Positions 22,464 through 35,074 are shown, numbered from the stretch's first letter. The stretch: DNA of 64,000 nt from Hemileia vastatrix (GCA_030280995.1 JASXTE010000007.1:5378001-5442000); one strand, 5' to 3'. Made by a program: numbers and translations. Notes: generated from the letters alone by a model not told the origin.

Positions 22464-23875
22464 TGTAGCAAGACTCTTACATTTGCCCTGATGTAAGCGG
22501 AATCCAAAGGAGTTGGATAAACCTGAGAAAACCCTGTACCTCTAAGTAAATGTAAGATTCAAGTAACTAAGCTTGAAGATCTTCTTGAAAAGTTGGATGA
22601 GTTGAAATTATGAGTGTTAGACTTTAAATGCATTGGAAACCTATAATAAGGACAAATATAAGTGTAACCAATGGTTACACCAGCCAACAAAATACCTAGT
22701 ACCAGATTACACTGTGACTAGTTACAGAAAATACTTAGAACAACCCGCATCACTTTCCCCAGAGACTGAAAAGTAGAGTAAAGTACTCCAGAAAGGACCT
22801 TTGAAATGACCTGTTCAAAGGTGCCTTAATAAAGGACTGTCCCAGGTTTATCCAGTTTCACACCAAAATTAAAGAGTGTACTTTATTTTATTTTTATTTT
22901 ATGAATTTTATAATAAAAGTAATAAATTTGAGTCACCTAGGATGGGAGCTATCTAATAGTACCTTATATATTATTATTTTTATAATAATTTTTGTTTTAT
23001 TTTTAATATTATTAATTATAAAAGACCCTTATTGTTGAAAATAAAAAGTCAAAAACATGTAGAAGATAAAAATTCCTCGCCCTCTCCTCCTGATTCTCCA
23101 GCTCCAGACCTTTCCAAAAATACCCTACATGCATATGATCTACCATAAACTATTAATCTAGTAAGCATAATAACTTTCTAACCAAATTTTCCACAGCAAC
23201 CAAATTTTATCCCAGTGACCAGAATTTCCCATTGTGAGCAATTTTTGCCACAATGAGCTCTTTTTTCTATAATGAGCTAATTTTTAAAGATTGAGCTAAT
23301 TTTTCCACAGTGAGATAATTTTGCCACCTTGTCAGAATTTTTCCAGTACACTTTGCTTTTGCACCAGAAAATCACTAAAGAAAACTGAAGTGCATCAGAG
23401 CACCAAAGCTCAGTGACCATTCCATCAGCACACCATATCAACCAATAATACTAAAAGATGCTAAATCAAGAAAAACACTAAGAAAAAAGTAAAATATAAT
23501 AAAAAACTACAAGACATGAAAGATAGAGAAAAATCTGGGCTATCTAATGATAATAATTACCTTCCAAAATTCCAAATATCCAGCCTGATAATCCAGAAAA
23601 TTGCTACTAATCTTCCAAAAATAAACCCAAAAGAGCCCCAGAAAATACCCAAAAGATAGAGAATCACCCCAAAAATCTAATAAGCCCATTACCAAATCCA
23701 TAAAACTATCAAATAACAATAAAACTTCCACCATATAACTATTCCAAAATGCCACAAATCAACCCAAAAAAATCCATAATAACCAAATTAACACATGGTA
23801 ACACCATAATTTCCTTTCAACCAGTATTTAATAAAGTTTTCATCTAAGTGGTCTACCCAGATGTGGAATTCCACA
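22464..23875 (-). repeat. LTR1, 3' LTR of the gypsy element
   Basis: Edges on the plus strand are TGTAG...CCACA, and the right edge has a TGTGGAA/TTCCACA inverted repeat. Bases 22,464-23,363 align with 32,980-33,880. The remaining part, 23,364-23,875, aligns with 58,456-58,968, so this copy represents the uninterrupted LTR1. A polypurine tract abuts it at 23,876. Confidence 0.8.
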
Positions 23876-23884
23876 TCCTTCCTC
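23876..23884 (-). other. Polypurine tract of the gypsy element
   Basis: On the minus strand GAGGAAGGA lies immediately before the LTR1 start TGTGGAATTCC, the position where plus-strand DNA synthesis is primed in LTR elements. Confidence 0.7.
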
Positions 23885-23956
23885 AAATATGGAATGTCCT
23901 CATTCCCAACAATTAAGCATTTAGCATTTATTCATCAATTACCATCATTGTCATCA

Positions 23957-24313
23957 TGAACCCTTCTGATTCCCCTAGTTTTCCTAGTGGATGTACTAAT
24001 TCTTCATGAATTTCTTCATCAGCTGTTCAACAAAATATAACAAGTTCTCTTTCAGCAAAGGTGATTTCTCTTAACCATTAATTTTACCAAAATTAACAAA
24101 TTATAACCCATATAGATAAACCTAAGACCCCTGAGGCTTCTTCTTCAAACCAGTTGGACAATGACAACAACTATGTTGGCATTATTTTTCCAAAAAACAA
24201 TTCCAAACCTTAGATCACATCCAGCTTCTTCTCCTTCTGACCTTAAGGAAAGTCGGGCTATCATTCAAGACTTTAATAAGAGTTCTGAGAGATTCTCCAA
24301 TGATCCAAATTAG
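23957..24313 (+). pseudogene. Antisense small-protein remnant in the gypsy 3' region
   Basis: Plus-strand coding-like segments run opposite to gag-pol: MNPSDSPSFPSGCTNSS, then SNQLDNDNNYVGIIFPKNN, then DLKESRAIIQDFNKSSERF in shifted frames. The composition (Ser, Asn, acidic) is like the better preserved plus-strand remnant at 35,075-35,642, which occupies the same place in the neighbouring element. It is too broken for a family call. Confidence 0.3.
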
Positions 24314-26090
24314 CCATTCTAGATATAAACCTTTAACAAAAAGTATTAGTTTCATATAATTGAATTTTAATGATTTATTTGGTTCTAAATTATATAAAAA
24401 AATAACCATCTGATTCTGATGCTTCTATCACTCAGAATAGAGAGTAGGCTTCCACCCCTACTGAGTTAGAACTGCAATGATCTAGACATTGCCATAAGGT
24501 CATCCAATTCCTCTCTACCAAAATTTGAATCCCCAATGAAATTAAGAGAGTAGGCTTCCACCCCTACTGAGCTAGAACTAAAATGATCAGACATTGCCAT
24601 GAAGTTCTCCGATTTCCACAACTTCATCCATCGTAATAGTTATCCTATATAACCAATTCAGACCTACAACCAAAAATCTCCACAAATAAAAATTTTTGAC
24701 CAACTAAATCACCTATTCCCAACATAATTCCATTCCTCTGGTAAAATAAATCTTGAAGATCATCAAAACCAAAAGTCCATCATCCAGATTTCTCTGCATA
24801 ATTTTAAATTGAGGAGATAGATTCCATATAATCCTTTAAATGAGTGATTGATAAAAAAATGACTGTGATTTCCAAAATAATTCCAATTCTTCCTAATGAG
24901 TGTCCAGACAAACAATCAGCAAAAGCTCCAGTTTAAGTTTATAGAGGACGATGAAAAAATCTTCTACTTGAGATATTTAAGTTTTCAAGCATAAAAATTC
25001 ACCAGTATATAGTCTTAGAAGACTTTTACCTGCATCACAAAACCAATTCTAGATATCAACCTAGAAACAAATAAGCAGGTAAACAAACTTTGTGAGGTAA
25101 CTGTTGATAGATCAGCCAGCTGATCAGTTACCCCCAAACTTTCCAATATTAAATCTAGAAGATTTCCCAATGAACACTTCTAACTAAAAGAAATCCTCCT
25201 CAAACCTTTACAATTATAATTCTTAGTTTTATTGGCATCTTCACTTTTCAATAGTCTTGAAGTTTAGGACCAATCATAAATAATCTTGAAAATAATTTTC
25301 ATTTTTAAGTCTTGATAGACTAACAGAATAAAAATAAAAAAGAAAAAAAAGAAAAGATGTCCCCCAGCCATTTGTATGAGCCAGACCCCTGACACCATAC
25401 CCACATCCAGGTGCACCTTGATTTTGGATACACAAGAAAGAAAAATTAAAAATATAACATAAAGAAAATTTTTGAAAACAAATTATTTTTGAAAATTTGA
25501 AAATTTGAAAAATGATAATTTAATCAAAATCAAGAAAACAAACTAATGATCACTGGGTGGGCTCCCTCCAATTTTTAAAAATGGTTGGAGATCACCAGTG
25601 ATAATTCACCCCAATATAAAAACTTTTTTCAAAAAATTAAAAAAATTAAACCAAAAAAACACAACAAAACAGAAAAACAAATAAAATGAAACAAAACAAA
25701 ATTCTTGAATCCAGACTTCCAAAAGATTTTGCTGTGTCGGCGTACTGTTCCAGTTTATAGTAATAGAGGACTACCTAAATAATAAAAACAATGTCAGTAT
25801 TCAACTAGAAACAGAGAAGGGTTGGAAAAAAACATTGTAGGGTGATTGTGTATAGAGCTTCCAACTCATCAACTATTCCCAAACTTTTCAATATTAAATC
25901 TAGAAGTTTCCCCCGCAAACACTCCTAACAAAATTTGTTTCCACCTCATATTTTCACCATGAAATAAAATTTCAAAATCGAAGTAATGATTGATTTCTTG
26001 AAAGACTGTGAGATTTCCTAAAGTATTGATTTTGTAGTTTATCCTCATTTTGGAGTCAAACTTCAGCACTATTTGTGCCCCTAGGGTAAA
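24314..26090. other. Non-coding 3' internal region of the gypsy element
   Basis: It holds several element-specific words. GATCAGTTACCCCCAAACTT near 25,118 recurs in variant form at 25,865 and 35,910. Short AGTCTTGA...GACT units occur at 25,240-25,330. A CCCCCAGCC...CAGGTGCACCTTGA block at 25,365-25,425 recurs at 52,207-52,275. A strong stem-loop at 25,545-25,608 has ends ATCACTGG and CCAGTGAT. No gene is seen. Confidence 0.5.
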
Positions 26091-26099
26091 AATTCTTCA

Positions 26100-27230
26100 C
26101 TTGATCAGTGGCTACCCTCTTCTTCAAGACAACACCATCCAGCTCTTCTAAAAAATTATGAACCACCAGAAACCTGTTCTCTTATTCTATATGGCCCATT
26201 CCATCTATCAGCAAACATTTTCCCCCACTGATGTTCCAAACTCCTATTATACACCAACACCATATCACCAGGCCTCAATGGTTTCCTGAGTCTATGAGCC
26301 AACCTTTTATCCTAATACCTGAAATACTGATCTCTAATTTTGATCATCCTAGCATGTGCCCTCTACAGATATTCTTTCTTCTTCTCTAACTGTTTCATTC
26401 TAGCATAGAGCAAATATTCAGTAGTTTTGACAACATCCCAATATACATCAAGATAAGATTCAGCTTAAAGACAAACTTTTAGAAAAGCTTTCTGACCAAA
26501 AACTAATTAATAAGGAGAAAAAAAAGTTTTATTTTTAGTGGTAATCCTGTCAGAAAACAAAAAAAGGGGTAAATAATGCCTCCATTTTTAAGCACTTTTT
26601 CCACACATTTTAACCAAAGCATCATCAATAAATTTATGCCCCCTTTCAACAATTCCTTCTGCTTCAGGATAATATGGGGTCACCACCCTAACCTTTGAGC
26701 CAATTTTTGAAACAACTTACTTGAAGTCTGCACCAGACTTGGAGCCACCATCAACATTTACCAACTTCATAACACCATCCCTATACACCCATTCCTTCAT
26801 CAAAAATTCTGCTAAATTTTAAGCAGATAAAATAATAAGAGGCACAGCCTCGACACAACCAGAAAAATCATCAGTTGCCACAATGAAGTACTTATATTTA
26901 CCTTCCTTGATGTGAACAGCATCCAAACTAACCCGTCCAATGATAGCATTTTCACCAGTTGCATGTCCAGGTTTTTTTGGCCTTAAATAACTTCTTCTAT
27001 GAAATTCTTCACATGATTGAACCCAAGATCTAAAAGACAACTTCAATCCAGGCCACCAAATACTATCAGAAATACACTTATAATTTTCTTTAAAGCCTCT
27101 ATGCCCTTAATCTTCATGATGAGATTTCATTACCAATTCTTGACCTTTTCTTTGTGATACAACAATTTGAGGATTCAGATGTCTTCTTTTCATCAAACTT
27201 CTACCAGAAAAATAAAAACCAGGTGACTTC
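26100..27230 (-). pseudogene. Ty3/gypsy integrase, decayed
   Basis: Read on the minus strand: a zinc-binding H...GHRG...WWPG...C...F segment (second Cys-pair residue missing), then the catalytic core with VSLDAVHIKEGKYKYFIVAT (first Asp), VNVDGGSKSGADFK (second Asp) and YYPEAEGIVERGH (Glu), and a C-terminal WGKMFADRWNGPYRI, the GPY/F module. The DDE triad is therefore readable, but several in-frame stops and frame changes break the protein. Integrase joins the element cDNA to host DNA; this copy cannot make an intact enzyme. It is downstream of the RT/RNase H part as in all Ty3/gypsy elements. Confidence 0.8.
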
Positions 27231-27319
27231 CTTTTCATAACCACCCATTCACCTTCATTTCATTCTTCTGGTTTTCCCAGAGACAACAAATATTCCATTA
27301 TTAAAAAATAAAACCCAGT

Positions 27320-29403
27320 CTAACCCCAAATTTCATCAGAAAAGTCCAATAATATAACATCCAAAGGAACCTCTCTGTCCCCAATGTCTCCAACTTGTGG
27401 GTGAGAAATCATTCTCTGAGCATTCAGATGTTTTCTGTATTCCACATAATCCACCTCATTTGAAAATTTTTCCATGCTGCCACTATCTTCTTTCAGATCC
27501 CAATCATACACACCATTAACCAACTTCAAATTATCACAAACAACCACACCATCCTCATCTACAAAAACCTCATGATCATCTAGACCATTGAAATCATAAA
27601 ATTCAACAAAAATAAAACCAGCCAGTTTAATTTCATGAGGGAGGTATGGAAAGTGTTCAGCATCCTTGGTACTGGACTTGATTATAGATATTTCTTCATT
27701 GAATTCTTCTGAATTAAAATCATCTATTGCAGGTGGTCTTATTGAAAATCCATCTTGCATAGTGAAAGATTTACCAGGCCTGGGCACTAAATCAAATGAA
27801 AAATGTTGAATAAAAGCTACACACCTAGTCATTGGAGCATTAGGTAAACTAGGTGAATTAATCATCTAAATTGAAGATTTAGTGTCCAATTGAAGTTCAA
27901 AATGTGGACCCCATAAAATATTTTGTAGTTTCTTCAAATTTTTGCCACAACACAGAGTTCTAACTTTGGGTGTGAATATCTTTATTCCACCTCAGTAAAA
28001 ACTACAGATTCATACCTAACCAGTCTAATATAACCACCCTTATCCATCTGAGACAACACTGCACCAGCATCCAACTAACTAGAATCAAAAGCTAAATAAA
28101 TCCTACCAGCTCCTTCACCATAATCTAACTTATGAAGAACAATATCTTCACCAGCCATCTTCTTCAACTTAAGAAAAGCTTCTTCACAAGTTTCATCCCA
28201 ATATCAATCAGAATCCTTCCTAGTTAACCTTCTCAATAGAGCAGCCAATATAGGGAGAACCCTAATATACATTATAACATAAACAAATACCCATAAAAAT
28301 TCTCTAACTTCAGTAGTGTTACTAGGTCTTGTCCAATATTTAATTTTGTTGAATTTCTTCTTTGACATAATTTAACCTTTCCTACACACCACATGACAAG
28401 GAGTCTCCAAAGCTGGGACAAAACAAGAAAATTTAGAAGCAGAAATAGTTAAACCAGGTTCTTCAATCCTAAACAACATTCTTTCCAAAGTTACAGTATG
28501 CTCTTAAATAATCCTCCTAATACCTGGATTCTCCTCCAAAGCTTCTTTATCATAATCAGTTGAAGGACCTTTAATTCCACCATCATAAATAAGTATACCA
28601 GCATACTGTGGAATTTCATCTTGAAAAATTCAAGCCATTTGTGCTTGATAAACAGCAACAGAATTAGTAGCACCTTTAGGTAATCTTTTCAGCTGCAACC
28701 ATCCAAGAGGAGTATCAAAGGTTGTCAGAGGTCTTGAATCCGGAGGTAATTCTCTTTCATCATAGCCCCCCATAATATCACCCAAATTATAACATACCCT
28801 TCCAGCAAAAGCATCAACAAATTTGTCTGCACTTGAAGGAATACCAGCATCTTTTATAGTCACCCTATTCAATTCCCTAAGATCATGAACCACTCTAAGC
28901 TTTCCATTAGGCTTCTTGATACAGGAAACTGGACTTGAATAGCTTGATGAAAATTGTTCATAAAGTTCAGTCCTAATCCTTTCCCTAACAACTTCAATAT
29001 AATCATCTTTAAGAGAAGCAGGAATTGGAATTGGCTTTAGTTGCCAAGGTTCATGACAAACAAACGTAATCTTGTAAGGTTCTCTATAAGAATGATTAAA
29101 CACACCCATTTCTTCTTCCACAAAAGCAATAGGCTTCTTCCTCAACACCATCACATCCAATAAAAACTTCATCTCCTCACCAGATAACCAACCCTCTGGC
29201 CCAAAATTAAGGACACCAATCCTGTCAAGAGTAATTCTTGAAGTTTTAGAAAATTCAGTTGGATTCTTGCTTAAAGGAGTATCATATGGATCTCTTGACA
29301 AAAGTGGTCTCTTCAACAGTGGATTCAATCCAGTTTGCAGCACTTCATTTATTGGTTTAACCTTCACTGAAACATTTTTATATATTTTTTCTTCCACATC
29401 CAC
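27320..29403 (-). pseudogene. Ty3/gypsy reverse transcriptase and RNase H, decayed
   Basis: From the N-terminal side: YEQFSSSYSSPVSCIKKPNG, LRVVHDLRELNRVTIKDAG, a segment beginning YDERELPPDSRPLTTFDTPL and LPKGATNSVAVYQAQM, characteristic RT fingers-palm motifs of basidiomycete gypsy elements. A TGA at 28,630 interrupts. The catalytic box reads LIYDGG (28,576-28,590), where relatives have a two-Asp I-D-D box, so the first catalytic Asp is Tyr (codon at 28,585-28,587). RNase H remnants follow (KLELCVVAKI near 27,940), then PNAPMTRCVAFIQHFSFDLV and a tether that is acidic up to 27,320. Several stops punctuate the RNase H part. Inactive. Confidence 0.85.
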
Positions 29404-30356
29404 ATGAACTTGAGGAATTGAGTTCCTTTTGTAAACAGGATCTTCATCTTCATCAGAATTAAGAGTAACAGAATTTTTGGAAAAAGAATTATTAGAATCA
29501 GAAAAATATATTTTATCATCTTTAATTTTATTTTTATTATTTGAAAAAGAATTATTAAAATTTTTAGAAACAGAATTATCAGAATTTTCAAAAAAAATTT
29601 AAATAGTTTTTCATTATGCAGAAGATTTTTAATTTAATTTTTATTTTTAGAAATAAGAAAAGAATCATCAAAAGTATGAAAAGTTAGCAGTTTATCCTCA
29701 TTCAGGAGTTTACCAGTGTTCCAAGTAGGCTCAGCCCTATTGACAATATCTTTATATAAATAATATTTTTTTTTTATTTTCAATTATCTTGAGATTTATT
29801 TCTTGATTTTTTTCCAATTTTTTCTTTCTATACCTAGAAAAACAACCAGGGGTGTCCCCAATGCTCACATGTGTGGCCATGGTAGTGTTTTTGAAAGGTT
29901 TAGATGAAACCCTAGTGGTGCACAGTTGGGAGGACTTACTTTTAGACCAATTTGCCACCACTCCAAAACTTTTCTGTACCAATAAAATATTCCTTAAAAC
30001 ATCTTGGGAACTTGAAATAAAATTGAGTGAAAAAATTGAAGAAAAACTGAAACTAGACAAATATTGTGACAAAAATTGACATATTAAAGTAATATTTTCT
30101 ACAAAAAATTGAGATTCCACTTGATATATCTCCACTTGGGCTGACCTACCACAATCTGGGATCTCTTCTTGAGGAGAGATTACAGCACTAGACTGATCAG
30201 CCCTATCTACCCTAAAAAAGAAGGGTCACCAACAAAATGATCACTACTATCCTCAAATACACCTGAAGAGGACTTCAAATATTTTCTCTTCCTAGTGCAA
30301 GTGCAACACTGACAAGCTGCAGAAACACCAGGCCTAGTTTCCCAACTTTCATCACC
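29404..30356 (-). other. Spacer between protease and RT blocks
   Basis: A degenerate, Asn/Lys/Ile-rich low-complexity stretch at 29,440-29,640 separates the blocks. Near 30,290-30,350 the minus strand reads a small Cys-rich segment (ACQCCTCTRKRK). No complete domain is visible. Confidence 0.4.
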
Positions 30357-30956
30357 TCAGGGTGCAAGCCTCATATGTAACCGCCTCATATCCTCCCAAG
30401 TAATCTCCAAACTAATCCCAACACCAGACTGATTACCAATCTTGGCCTCAAAATCCATCAAAAATGGCCCTTCTAAAACTGTCTTCACAGCTCCTCTAGC
30501 CACATAAAAATGAACTTTTCCAACAGCTCCACCTACACCTAAATTTACATGCTCCGCTGTACCAATCAAATCAGTAGCATTCCCACCTATCCCTCTGAGA
30601 TTTCCTCCAACACCAGCTTTAATTGGCAAATCCAGACTAGTTGCTTGATCCAATGAAATTAAATTTATTTGTGAGCCTGAATCAACCAATGCCTTCACGT
30701 CTTTGCCATTTAAAGAAACCACTAAATATCCCAAAGGAGCAGAAAAATGATTCTTCACCTCATTACCAAACTTCTCCACATTTTCACACATATACTCCAC
30801 CTCACCATTAGCCACTCTTCTCCTAGTCAAATGCTTCTTCTGCTTTTCAGAAAGGGCCGTACTAATAGTGAGAAATTCACCCAAAGATAATATAATCTGA
30901 AGCTGATTCACCCTTCCTAAAACAACATCCATAGCATTCTCTTGACCAGAAACCAC
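30357..30956 (-). pseudogene. Retropepsin-like aspartic protease of the gypsy element
   Basis: The active-site motif is ALVDSGSQINLISL, with DSG at plus-strand 30,674-30,682, preceded by LGYLVVSLNGKDV and followed by GGNATDLIGTAE and LEGPFLMDFEAKIG, the flap and second hydrophobic half-motif of retroviral-type proteases. It works as a dimer to cut the Gag-Pol polyprotein. This 199-residue stretch is open throughout, but the frame is closed on both sides, so it is no longer part of a continuous polyprotein. Confidence 0.8.
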
Positions 30957-30985
30957 TGGACTCTCATAATGTGCCTTACTGCTAA

Positions 30986-31615
30986 CTACCTTTGCCCTAG
31001 AAGACTTCTGAGGTCAAAATTACCAACAGTATCATGCATCTCCACATCAGAATTTTTTCCACAAGCCTTTCCATCCACAGAGATAAAATAAGAACCATCA
31101 ACAGTAGCTTTAACTTTCTCCATTGGCCCACTAGAACTTGGCCTAGGCAAAGAAGCCAAAGAAACATCCTCCTCTGAATCTGATACATCATCCAAAGGCA
31201 TAGGATCACAATTAAGATCAATAGAACTAAAAATAGGGGGACCCATATCAGCAATCCCCTTTTTCATCTAAAGAATCTCTTCAGGCATATAAATCTTCTT
31301 GAGATCTTCTGGCTTCTTAGCATCTGCCTTTCAACCTCTTGACCTTAACTGATTAAAAATACTGCTTCTAGCTTTAGAAGCAGCTGCCCTCCTAGATGCC
31401 TCCACATCATAAACACCAGCCACACACTTGCCATATGCCTTAAAAACCTTAACCAACTCCAAACCACCATAAGAGGTAGAAAAAGTAGCCTTACTAACCT
31501 CCTTTTCCTTCACCTTATCTTCAGAACCATCTCCAGCGCCAGAAGATGCCTCAGTAGGTAATTCCTCAAACCTAGCCCTCTTCTCACCCATACCATTCCT
31601 CCTCAACAGATCCAA
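30986..31615 (-). pseudogene. Gag-protease linker region, decayed
   Basis: One minus-strand frame with stops near 31,331 and 31,268. It encodes RARFEELPTEASSGAGDGSE, then AGVYDVEASRRAAASKARSS, then an acidic part with DVSDSEEDVSLASLPRPSSS. Composition and position between capsid and protease mark it as the linker part of the polyprotein. No zinc knuckle is visible here. Confidence 0.5.
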
Positions 31616-31831
31616 AGGGGCTGACCTTCACTGGGCTTGATGAAATGTCCACCAGGAAACCTGAATAACTTTCCATCAAATTTAACTTTACCAGCAACCA
31701 GATCCCTATTCAAAGTCAAAAAATCATTAGACTTATGTCCCTTCCAGTTATAGTAGGAAAAAATCCAAACATCAACAGTACCACCATTCCTCTTATCATA
31801 ACCTCTACTTAAATATGAATATAAAGAAGAA

Positions 31832-32689
31832 TCATAAACCCTGATGGCCTTCTGAGTTTCTTGAAAAGAAAAATTTCAATTGCTTTTTTAAGTCAGCCAA
31901 TTGATCCACCATCTCCTGATCCACATTCTCATCTACCTTAGGAACCAGTTTTCCCAACTGAGATTTTCTTGCCTCCTGCAACTTCTTCATTATATTCTTA
32001 TTATCAGCCAAAACTCCATTAATTTTTCTGACATATAGTGTAAAGGTTTCTTGATAACTTTCCACATCCAAAAGCTTGAGGTGAGACTCCACTGCTTCTT
32101 TAACTACCTTAAGAGGAGGTAAATTCTGCTCCCCATTAGGTAAGGCTTTCATCAAACCTTTTATAGAAAACTCCTATAAAGCATCCATCCTTACATTCCT
32201 CCCAAAAGTGGACCAAAATAAATATTTTACTGCATTTTCATGAGCCAATTATTCTACCTCTACCAGATAGTCCACCACAGTTTCAAAACTTCCAACAAAC
32301 TTCCTATTGTTCACCAAAGAAATTATTCCACCCTGCACTTTCCATTCTCCAACAACCTTATTTTAATTCACCATAGAATATCTGACACCCCATCTGTCTA
32401 CCGTTTACCTACTAAGCCTTTTCCAATCCCTAGTCTTATAACCCTCCATACCAGTAATATCCTTCTCAACTTCCCTATCACCAATGAAAAAGATTACCTG
32501 CTTCACTGTATCTAAATATGAAGCCCCATCAAGTTCAGAAGCAGCCTCATATCTACCCAAAAACCAATTTACATCATCACCAACAAACTTGTGCCCATCC
32601 CAAGTTTGAATTCTTACTGAATGTCTATCACCAACAGCAGCAGAAGCAATAACATCAGCACTGGATGGAGAGGACATCCCAAATAGCAC
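31832..32689 (-). pseudogene. Gag (capsid region) of the gypsy element, decayed
   Basis: The start used is the ATG at 32,689 (MLFGMSSPSSAD). The capsid fold segment reads DDVNWFLGRYEAASELDGAS, TVKQVIFFIGDREVEKDITG and TRDWKRLSR, a gag type I recognise from rust gypsy elements. Stops follow, with the frame continuing into RWGVRYSM and GGIISLVNNRKFVGSFE and then GEQNLPPLKVVKEAVESHLK up to 31,832. Gag forms the particle that packages element RNA. At least three in-frame stops. Confidence 0.7.
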
Positions 32690-32704
32690 CAGAAACCAAT
32701 AAAA

Positions 32705-32830
32705 TTCTTCAAGGGTTCAGCCCTTTACCAGACAATCAAGAATATCTTATAAGGGTTCAGCCCTTTACTAGGATAATTTAACAAACATAAACAAAAAAAA
32801 CAGATCTACCAAGGGTTCAGCCCTATACCT
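32705..32830. repeat. Three copies of a hairpin motif in the element leader
   Basis: AAGGGTTCAGCCCTTTACC or a near copy occurs starting near 32,709, 32,752 and 32,809. The core AAGGGTTCAGCCCTT can fold as a five-base-pair stem with a five-base loop. All three lie between the primer binding site and gag. Confidence 0.75.
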
Positions 32831-32961
32831 AATACACTACAACCTCAGATCCTGTACTGGTTCATCCAGTTACCAGAATTACCAAAAACTCCAACTCATC
32901 AAAATTCAAAAACCAGAAGTCCAACAAGTAAGTTTTTTCAGAAGATAGAGAATTCAAAACA

Positions 32962-32975
32962 CACTTTGGGCACCA
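32962..32975 (-). other. Primer binding site of the gypsy element
   Basis: Just inside the 5' LTR1, the minus strand reads TTTT then TGGTGCCCAAAGTG. A site starting TGG and complementary to a tRNA 3' end (…GGGCACCA) is expected here. I cannot say which tRNA. Confidence 0.6.
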
Positions 32976-32979
32976 AAAA

Positions 32980-33884
32980 TGTAGAAAGACTCTTACATTT
33001 GCCTTGCTGTAAGCAGAATCCAAAGTAGTTTGATAATCCTGAGAAAACCCTGTCCCTCTAAGTAAATGTAAAATTCTATTAACTATGCTTGAAGATCTGC
33101 TTGAAAAAGTTGGATGAGTTAAAATTATGATAGTTAGACTTTAAATGTGTTAGAAATCTATAAAAAGTACAAATCTAAGTGCAACCATTGGTTAAACCAG
33201 CCAACAAAATACCAAGTACCAGATTAAACTGACCATTCACAGAAAATACTTAGAACAAGCCGCAACACTTGCCCCAGAGAATAAAAAGTACAGTAAAGTA
33301 CTCCAGAAACTACCTTTGGAATGACCTGTACAAAGGTGCCTTATAAAAGGACTTCCCCAGGTTTATCCAGTTTCCCACCAAAACTAAAGAGTGTACTTTT
33401 TTTTCTTTTTCTTTTATGAATTTTATAAGAAAAGTAATAAATTTGAGTCACCCAGGATGGGAGCTATCCAATGGTAACCTATATGTTATTATTTATTATT
33501 ATAATTGTTGTTTTATGTTAAATATTATTAATTATAAAAAAAACCCTTATTATAAAAACTAAAAAGTCAAAAACATGTAGAAATCTAAGATCCCCCCCCT
33601 CTTCTCCTGATTCTCTAGCTCCAGACCTTTCCAAAAATACCCTACATGCATATGATCTACAATAAACTATTGATCTAGTGAGCAAAATAACTTTATAATC
33701 AAATTTTCCATAGCAACCAAACTTTAACCCAGTGACCAGACTTTCCCATTGTGAGCAAATTTTGCCACAATGAGCTCTTTTTGCCATAATGAGCTAATTT
33801 TTCCAGATTGAGCTAATTTTGCCACAGTGAGATAATTTTGCCACCTTGACAGAATTTTTCCAGTACACTTCGCTTTTGCACCCG
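32980..33884 (-). repeat. LTR1, 5' LTR, interrupted
   Basis: Starts TGTAGAAAGACTC on the plus strand and aligns with 22,464-23,363. It ends at CTTTTGCACCCG, where LTR2 begins. The remaining 510 bp expected from the intact copy are not adjacent; a matching piece lies at 58,456-58,968. Confidence 0.8.
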
Positions 33885-34971
33885 TGTAGACAATCCTATA
33901 GTACTAGCTATAGGCCTTGACCAAGAGAGTTGGTGTAAAAACCCAGAGAGAAAATCCTCTGTCCCTTTAGAAAAATGAAGTGAGATTTTCCTGCTACAGT
34001 AAATTGGTTCCTGTTTGCTAAAGCCCCTTTTCCAACACAATTGACTGCCTGATCAGCCAAGAAAGTAGTCCCCAGACAGACTACCAAAATAAAGAACTGA
34101 AATGTAGACCAATGTTCACACCAGAGAAAGCAATGATACTTTATATAGGTTTTAAATCTACACCAGAGACAGAAATAATACTTGATATACCTTGCAAGAC
34201 TACTCCAGAGAAACCAGTTTCCAAGTTAAGTTAAATAAAGAACTCACCTTGCAACAATCAAAGCCAATTGTGTCCAGAAAACAGTGAAAAATGAGTGAGG
34301 AACAAGGATATCACCTCCGGATAGTTTTATGATAACTAAATTTGCCCAAAACTGTCTCATTCACTATGTACACACAGACTACTGTCTAAAAACCCATGCA
34401 CACCAACAAATTTAGCGTTCTTGAGCACCAAATTGCCTAAAACCCCTCTAGAAATTCTTCCCAGCCTTCTAGCACAAAGGGGGGAAGTCTGCCTGCCTGA
34501 GGCTGCCAGACCACCCTAAAGCCAGAAAACCACCAAAAACACCCAAAAACACCCAAAATACTTATAAAAATTTACTATGACTACCAAAACCTTTAAAACA
34601 CATAATTAGGCTATAACAACATTGAGACATAAAATGTAGAGAAAAATTTACTCATTCTAGTGGTACTATGCACTTAACCCTAAGACTTAAGGTTAGCAAT
34701 TAAAACACGAAAAACAAAATTAAACAGCTATCTTTTAAAATGAAAAATGAGAAATAATCCCTTTAATACTTATAATCTGAAAAATGTCATCAATACATTA
34801 AATATAGAGAAAAGAAGGGGCTATCCATTAGTGGTACCCAAATCCCCACAGTCCCAACTTTTGCTGAATAATTCTAGAAAAACACCCAATTATTAAACAA
34901 TGCCATTTAAGACATATCAAAACAACACCAAATAGACCAACAAAGGGCTCTGCCAATGTTGGAAGACAACA
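33885..34971 (-). repeat. LTR2, 3' LTR of a second element, inserted in LTR1
   Basis: Edges TGTAGACAATCC and TGTTGGAAGACAACA. It aligns with 52,723-53,259 joined to 57,886-58,455 and, at its right end, with 20,448-20,877. Bases 33,880-33,884 (ACCCG) stand where the intact LTR1 has ACCAG. A polypurine tract follows at 34,972. Confidence 0.75.
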
Positions 34972-34981
34972 TCCTCCCTCC
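34972..34981 (-). other. Polypurine tract of the LTR2 element
   Basis: Minus strand GGAGGGAGGA directly before the LTR2 edge TGTTGTCTTCC. It shows that DNA to the right is the 3' internal part of a minus-strand element. Confidence 0.65.
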
Positions 34982-35074
34982 AATAGAGAATTTCCACATT
35001 CTCCTTCATTACAACCACCTTTTTCAGCTTTCTTTTTAAATCTGCTACTGACATGGGTTGTTTCCAATACTGCA

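Larger units (their letters stand above)
22464..33884 (-). mobile_element. Ty3/gypsy LTR retrotransposon, degenerate
   Basis: Minus-strand element with order LTR1 (5', 32,980-33,884, incomplete), primer binding site, gag, protease, reverse transcriptase, RNase H, integrase, polypurine tract and LTR1 (3', 22,464-23,875). The pol order with integrase last defines Ty3/gypsy. Every coding block has in-frame stops and the RT catalytic motif is altered, so it cannot be autonomous. The 5' LTR is interrupted at 33,885 by an LTR2-bearing second element. Confidence 0.85.
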
